Shown here: piece by piece, positions 60,452 to 64,000 of the stretch
Layout: each line of letters starts with the position of its first letter
How positions within the stretch are numbered: the stretch's first letter is position 1
NCBI GenBank assembly: GCA_016714795.1
Contig: JADKCA010000001.1
Span: 186,001-250,000 of the forward strand
DNA from: Sphingomonadales bacterium
GTDB lineage: Bacteria > Pseudomonadota > Alphaproteobacteria > Sphingomonadales > Sphingomonadaceae
Length of the DNA stretch: 64,000 nucleotides
Reading direction: 5' to 3'
Notes under the pieces: model-generated
Database searches by the model: none
Told to the model about the DNA's origin: nothing
Seen by the model: only the letters and a program-made list of their open reading frames with translations
Made by a program: the position numbers and the translations under genes

Positions 60452-61694
60452 AACGCAGCACCTGCACCGGATCGGTATTGGCCGCGCGATAGGCGGGGTA
60501 GAGCGTGGCGAGGATCGTCAGCCCGGTCGCCAGCGCCAGCACTGCCGCCACCTCCAGCGGATTGGTCTTGGCGGGCAGTTCGGTGAGGAAGCGGATCGAG
60601 GGATCCCAGATCTGCTGGCCGGTGACGAACTGGATGCCGTTCACAATGCCTTGCCGGAAGAACAGGATGATGAAGGCGAGCAGCGCGCCCGCTGCAATAC
60701 CCAGCATCCCCACACTCGTCCCCACGGTCATGAAGATGCGCACGATGCTGGCGCGGGTCGCCCCCATGGTGCGGATGATGGCAATGTCGCGCGTTTTGGA
60801 ACGGACGAGCATGATCAGTGAAGACAGGATGTTGACGATGGCGACGAGCGTGATCAGCGAGACCACGAAGAAGCTCACCACCCGGTCTACCGCCAGTGCT
60901 TCGAACAGTTCGGCATTCATGCTGCGCCAGTCAGAGACGACCGCTTTGCCCTCCCAGCGCTTCGCAATGGGCTGCATGATCGCGGCGATATTGTCTGGCT
61001 CGCTGGTCTGCACTTCCACCATGCCCACGGTGTCCCCCATCAGCAGCAGCGTCTGCGCGTCCTCCATCGGCATGACGACGAAGGCCTTGTCATAATCATA
61101 GATGCCGATTTCGAAGATTGCGGCCACGCGGTAGCTGACGATGCGCGGCACCGCCCCGAACGGCGTGGACTGGCCTTCGGGATTGATGATGCTGATATTG
61201 CCGCCCACTTGTGCGCCCAACGCTGTCGCCAGTCGCGAACCGATGGCGACATTGCTGCTGCCGGGCACCAGTTCCTTCAGATTGCCGACCAGCACCTTGG
61301 TGTCGAACGTGCCGGGGGCCATGATGTCCGGCACGGTCATGCCGCGCACCAATATGCCCGCCACGCGCCCGCCATAACTCGCCATTTGCGGCTGTTCGAT
61401 CAGCGGCGTCGCGTCAGTCACACCGGGTGTTTTCTTCACCTGCGCCAGAACCTGCTGCCAGTCCGGCAGGCGCCCGTCATACCCTTGCACAACCGCATGG
61501 CCATTCAGCCCGACAATCTTGTCAAACAGTTCGGCGCGAAAGCCGTTGGTGATGGACAGCACGACAATCAGCACCGCCACGCCCAGCGCGACCGCCACCA
61601 GGCTGAAAGCGGCGACCAGAAAGATGAAGGCCTCTCCCTTGCCGGGCAGGAGGTAGCGCTTGGCAATCATGCGCTCATGGGCAGACAATAACAT
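60444..61694 (-). CDS. Lipoprotein-releasing ABC transporter permease LolC/E
   Basis: This 416-residue protein has one N-terminal membrane helix, a large periplasmic (MacB-PCD-like) domain and three C-terminal membrane helices with the FtsX domain, the LolC/LolE layout. It starts with ERMIAKRYLLPGKGEAFIFL, and SLITLVAVFNILSSL-like VSLITLVAVIVNIL is replaced here by SLITLVAIVNILSSLIMLV. A single permease gene with lolD suggests a homodimer, as in alphaproteobacterial LolF-type systems. It is upstream of lolD on the same strand. Confidence 0.9.
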   Translation of the reverse strand: MLLSAHERMIAKRYLLPGKGEAFIFLVAAFSLVAVALGVAVLIVVLSITNGFRAELFDKIVGLNGHAVVQGYDGRLPDWQQVLAQVKKTPGVTDATPLIEQPQMASYGGRVAGILVRGMTVPDIMAPGTFDTKVLVGNLKELVPGSSNVAIGSRLATALGAQVGGNISIINPEGQSTPFGAVPRIVSYRVAAIFEIGIYDYDKAFVVMPMEDAQTLLLMGDTVGMVEVQTSEPDNIAAIMQPIAKRWEGKAVVSDWRSMNAELFEALAVDRVVSFFVVSLITLVAIVNILSSLIMLVRSKTRDIAIIRTMGATRASIVRIFMTVGTSVGMLGIAAGALLAFIILFFRQGIVNGIQFVTGQQIWDPSIRFLTELPAKTNPLEVAAVLALATGLTILATLYPAYRAANTDPVQVLRYE

Positions 61695-61809
61695 GGTTAA
61701 GTGCCTTAGCGGGGCGGCCGCGGGAAGGCGAGGGGGATTTGCGTCCCCCTTGTTCCCCTGCTGCCGTTTCCGCTAGGGCAGGGCAAATCCATTCGAAAGG
61801 GACCATGCG

Positions 61810-62154
61810 ATGAAAGCGACGATCTGGCACAACCCCAATTGCGGCACATCGCGCAAGACCATGGACATTCTGCGCGAAACGCCGGGTGTTGATCTGACCG
61901 TGGTTGAATATCTCAAATCGCCGCCTGCGCGTGGCGAACTGGTGCGGCTTTATGAAAAGGCCGGTCTGTCCCCGCGCGAAGGCCTGCGCACGCGCGGCAC
62001 GCAGGCAGAGGAACTGGGCCTGATCACCGCTAGCGATGATGCGATTTTGGATGCCATGGCCAAAGACCCGGCCTTGATCGAACGCCCGCTGGTGGAAACG
62101 GAGAAGGGCGTGCGCCTGTGCCGCCCGCAAGAAAAGGTACACGAAATCCTTTGA
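61810..62154 (+). CDS. arsC: Arsenate reductase (ArsC, glutaredoxin type)
   Basis: This 114-residue thioredoxin-fold protein has WHNPNCGTSRKTMDILRE with catalytic Cys11, TRGTQAEELGL and IERPLVETEKGVRLCRPQEK with the arginines of the ArsC active site. It reduces arsenate to arsenite with glutathione/glutaredoxin. No arsenite pump or ArsR is next to it, so a general role is possible. Spacing on both sides suggests its own transcript. Confidence 0.92.
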   Translation: MKATIWHNPNCGTSRKTMDILRETPGVDLTVVEYLKSPPARGELVRLYEKAGLSPREGLRTRGTQAEELGLITASDDAILDAMAKDPALIERPLVETEKGVRLCRPQEKVHEIL

Positions 62155-62178
62155 AAAAACGCGCTTGATTTGAACAGG

Positions 62179-62193
62179 TTAACCTGAATTTTA
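62179..62193 (+). promoter_or_regulatory. Possible CtrA-type site upstream of the PilZ gene
   Basis: TTAA-N7-TTTA approximates the CtrA consensus TTAA-N7-TTAA and lies 50 bp before the PilZ start. CtrA often controls motility and c-di-GMP genes in alphaproteobacteria. This is an inference from one imperfect site. Confidence 0.25.
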
Positions 62194-62242
62194 CCGATTT
62201 GCTTCATGACAGGGCAAGAGCAACCAAGACAGAATTGACGCA

Positions 62243-62548
62243 ATGTCTTATATGGAACCAGTGATCGGACAAAAGCGCCTGCATGAGCGGGTGCCGCTGC
62301 GCATGACAGCGTCGTTGCGCGAATCCGGCGGCCGTAAATATGATATTACGGTGTTTGACCTGTCACTGTCCGGGTGCCGTTGCGAGGCGCTGTTCACGGT
62401 CAATCCGGGATCGCGCATTTGGATTCAGATTCCAGGGATGCAGAGCATCGAAACCGTCGTGGTTCGGCGCGAGCGATTCATTCTGGGCTGCCAGTTTGTC
62501 AATCCGCTCCACCCGGCAACGTTCGACCATATTCGCGCCAAGTTCTGA
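62243..62548 (+). CDS. PilZ-domain protein
   Basis: This single-domain PilZ protein of 101 residues has the c-di-GMP-binding RLHERVPLR (R-x3-R type) near residue 12 and DLSLSGCRCE (D/N-x-S-x-x-G) near residue 39. It probably senses cyclic di-GMP and regulates a partner. No target gene is adjacent. A CtrA-like site lies upstream. Confidence 0.88.
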   Translation: MSYMEPVIGQKRLHERVPLRMTASLRESGGRKYDITVFDLSLSGCRCEALFTVNPGSRIWIQIPGMQSIETVVVRRERFILGCQFVNPLHPATFDHIRAKF

Positions 62549-62594
62549 TCTGAACCCCTTGGCACGGCGGCGCTGACTGTGCCAAAAGCGCCGC

Positions 62595-63104
62595 ATGAGC
62601 GCCAAACCCATCCATTCCACCCGGTCCTTGCTGCGTGCCTTCCAGAAGGCCCGCCAATGGCCGGATTCTGCCGGTTTCATCGATGATCTGACCTTGCTCC
62701 AATCCAAGGATCTGGATCTAAGCGTGCGGCTGGGCGCGCTGCTGGCGGCAGACGCCTTGCTGCTCACCACCGCCGTCAACCCCATCGCGGCTTCACCGGG
62801 TGCGCCACTCAGCCTTGATGCGCCCACCCAGCCGTTTGAAGTGATGCTGGTCTGTCTGGCAATCCTCTTGCTCGTCTGGTCTGGCTGGCAATGTGTGCGG
62901 GGCATCCTCATCGGCGAGGAATTCCGGCTGGAAGGGGATGAGGGTGATGCGAAGCTGGTCATTCAGCGCATGCTGGCCGCATGGTGCGTGTCGGTGGATC
63001 ACCAGCTTGCGTCGATCGCCAAGGCAGCCCGGCTGACATTGGCAGGCGGCGCCGTGACAGCGCTTTCCTTCGTCTGGATCATGGGGGCCAAAATTCTGGG
63101 CTGA
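62595..63104 (+). CDS. Small membrane protein of unknown function
   Basis: This 169-residue protein has a soluble N-terminal part (residues 1-40) and three membrane segments: about 44-62 (LGALLAADALLLTTAV), 82-104 (VMLVCLAILLLVWSGW) and 148-167. A charged loop separates the second and third. The layout is reminiscent of Pycsar-effector-like (DUF5706) membrane proteins, but no cyclase gene is nearby and the likeness is weak. I do not assign a function. Confidence 0.55.
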   Translation: MSAKPIHSTRSLLRAFQKARQWPDSAGFIDDLTLLQSKDLDLSVRLGALLAADALLLTTAVNPIAASPGAPLSLDAPTQPFEVMLVCLAILLLVWSGWQCVRGILIGEEFRLEGDEGDAKLVIQRMLAAWCVSVDHQLASIAKAARLTLAGGAVTALSFVWIMGAKILG

Positions 63105-63173
63105 CAGCCGGGCGCGAAAGGGGACTTGCCCAATCGCATCGCCTGCGCCATAGGACGCAGCGCCCGGAGCAGG

Positions 63174-63247
63174 GCGGGTGTAGCTCAATGGTAGAGCAGA
63201 AGCCTTCCAAGCTTACGACGAGGGTTCGATTCCCTTCACCCGCTCCA
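63174..63247 (+). tRNA. tRNA-Gly (anticodon TCC)
   Basis: A full cloverleaf can be drawn: acceptor GCGGGTG/CACCCGC, D-arm GCTC/GAGC, anticodon loop CTTCCAA with TCC at 63206-63208, T-arm AGGG-TTCGATT-CCCT, and an encoded CCA at 63245-63247. It reads GGA and, with modification, GGG codons. Confidence 0.95.
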
Positions 63248-63341
63248 ACCGTCCCCCTTCCTGAAATGATCCTCTCCTTCCGCCGGTTGACGGGCGGCAT
63301 GGGCTGCGCAATGGCGTTCGGATCAGGGAGAGAATTTGGCC

Positions 63342-64000
63342 ATGCGACTGTCTCAGGGAATTGCGCGCGCGGTCATGCTGCGCGGCGACAGCATGGCAAT
63401 TGTGGATGGCGCATTGCGGTTCACTTGGCGTGAGTTCGCAGATCGGGTCGCGCGGCTGGCGCAGGTCTTCCGAGAGGCAGGGTTGAAGGAGGGCGGGCGC
63501 GTGGTGCTGCTTGCGCTCAACAGCCATTGGTCGATCGAGGCCTTTTACGCGGCTTTCCATGCCGGTGGCGTGATAGTTCCGCTCAATCACAGGCTTTCAG
63601 CTGCGGATCTGGCCAATCAGGTGGCGGATTGCACGCCTGATGTGTTGCTGGTGGGTCCGGATTTCGCGGCGCTGGGTGCGCCATTGTGCGCAGCGGCGGG
63701 CGCGGGCTGCACGCTGTTTTCCATCGACGACTCGCTGGATGCGCAGTTGCAGGCAACCGCCCCGTGCCCGGATGCCGGGCGCGGCGGTGATGATCTGTCT
63801 TGCATCTATTATACCAGCGGCACCACCAACGCCGCCAAGGGCGTGATGCTGACCCACACCAACTTCATGGTGAACAGCCTGCACGTCTGGCCGGAGCTGG
63901 AACTGAGCGAAGCGACGGTGCATCTCCATCACGGTCCGCTCTTTCATGTGGCATCGGGTGCGCGGCTGTTTTCGGTGACACAGGCGGCGGGGTGCCATGT
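63342..64000 (+). CDS. AMP-binding acyl-CoA synthetase/ligase, partial
   Basis: From the ATG at 63342 (GGGAGAG upstream) the frame is open to the window edge, 219 codons, so the C-terminal half is missing. It is the N-terminal part of an ANL-superfamily ligase: DGALRFTWREFADRVARLAQ, LLALNSHWSIEAFYAAFHAG, VPLNHRLSAADL, and the nucleotide-binding loop YYTSGTTNAAKGVMLTH. It probably activates a fatty or aromatic acid. The substrate is unknown. Confidence 0.88.
   Translation, partial: MRLSQGIARAVMLRGDSMAIVDGALRFTWREFADRVARLAQVFREAGLKEGGRVVLLALNSHWSIEAFYAAFHAGGVIVPLNHRLSAADLANQVADCTPDVLLVGPDFAALGAPLCAAAGAGCTLFSIDDSLDAQLQATAPCPDAGRGGDDLSCIYYTSGTTNAAKGVMLTHTNFMVNSLHVWPELELSEATVHLHHGPLFHVASGARLFSVTQAAGCH

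Noticed and set aside
63174..63247. tRNA-Gly as attachment site of an integrated element
   Set aside because: No integrase and no second copy of the tRNA 3' end was found in the window.

Overview
The window is GC-rich, densely coded chromosomal DNA from an alphaproteobacterium, most likely Sphingomonadaceae (Novosphingobium, Sphingobium or Blastomonas type). The evidence is a complete alphaproteobacterial dcw cluster ending at ftsZ, an rpiB-glyA-nrdR-trmJ cluster, two TonB-dependent receptors with sphingomonad-type plug sequences, and several acyl-CoA, P450 and hotdog-thioesterase genes. The genus cannot be fixed by eye.

Layout. 1-8.1 kb: a partial histidine phosphatase, dnaN, two hotdog thioesterases, the glnK-amtB nitrogen operon with a near-perfect sigma-54 promoter and an unusual C-rich multi-hairpin 3' end, a frameshifted aminopeptidase P, and a secreted protein of unknown function. 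8.2-12.4 kb: an ABM-domain protein, an HTH-only AraC fragment, a class V aminotransferase and a large secreted protein with a Trp/Cys repeat. 12.4-20.8 kb: an accessory catabolic region with a P450 next to an acyl-CoA-dehydrogenase-type flavoprotein (frameshifted in a G run), a divergent MarR regulator, an acyl-CoA synthetase, a VOC protein and a TonB receptor (frameshifted). 21-25.7 kb: small proteins, a DNA methyltransferase fused to a PD-(D/E)XK nuclease, a cysteine synthase and a probable lipoprotein. 26.0-44.8 kb: mraZ-rsmH-ftsL-ftsI-murE-murF-mraY-murD-ftsW-murG-murC-murB-ddl-ftsQ-ftsA-ftsZ, all on the + strand and mostly joined by 4-nt start/stop overlaps. 44.9-53.3 kb: a SPOR protein, dgt, a glutathione transferase, a large DUF2339 membrane protein and trmJ fused to a GIY-YIG nuclease. 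53.4-57.1 kb: nrdR, glyA and rpiB, then rpsF-rpsR-rplI. 57.2-64 kb: a second TonB receptor, LolD and LolC/E-like genes, arsC, a PilZ protein, a small membrane protein, tRNA-Gly(TCC), and the start of an AMP-binding ligase.

The most unusual theme is palindromic repeat elements. At least four kinds are visible. Three lie in frame inside protein genes: the linker of the methyltransferase-nuclease fusion, murD, and the N-terminus of murB. Two copies of another kind flank, in inverted orientation, a small GIY-YIG nuclease domain that is now fused in frame to trmJ, exactly where the trmJ start codon would be expected. This arrangement looks like a nuclease-plus-palindrome mobile unit, comparable in logic to REP/RAYT, and is the best candidate here for an undescribed system. 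A second candidate is a putative small RNA with repeated anti-Shine-Dalgarno (UCCUCC) loops at the 3' end of the glnK-amtB transcript.

Three otherwise intact genes carry single-base frameshifts. Either the assembly contains indel errors or these genes are decaying.
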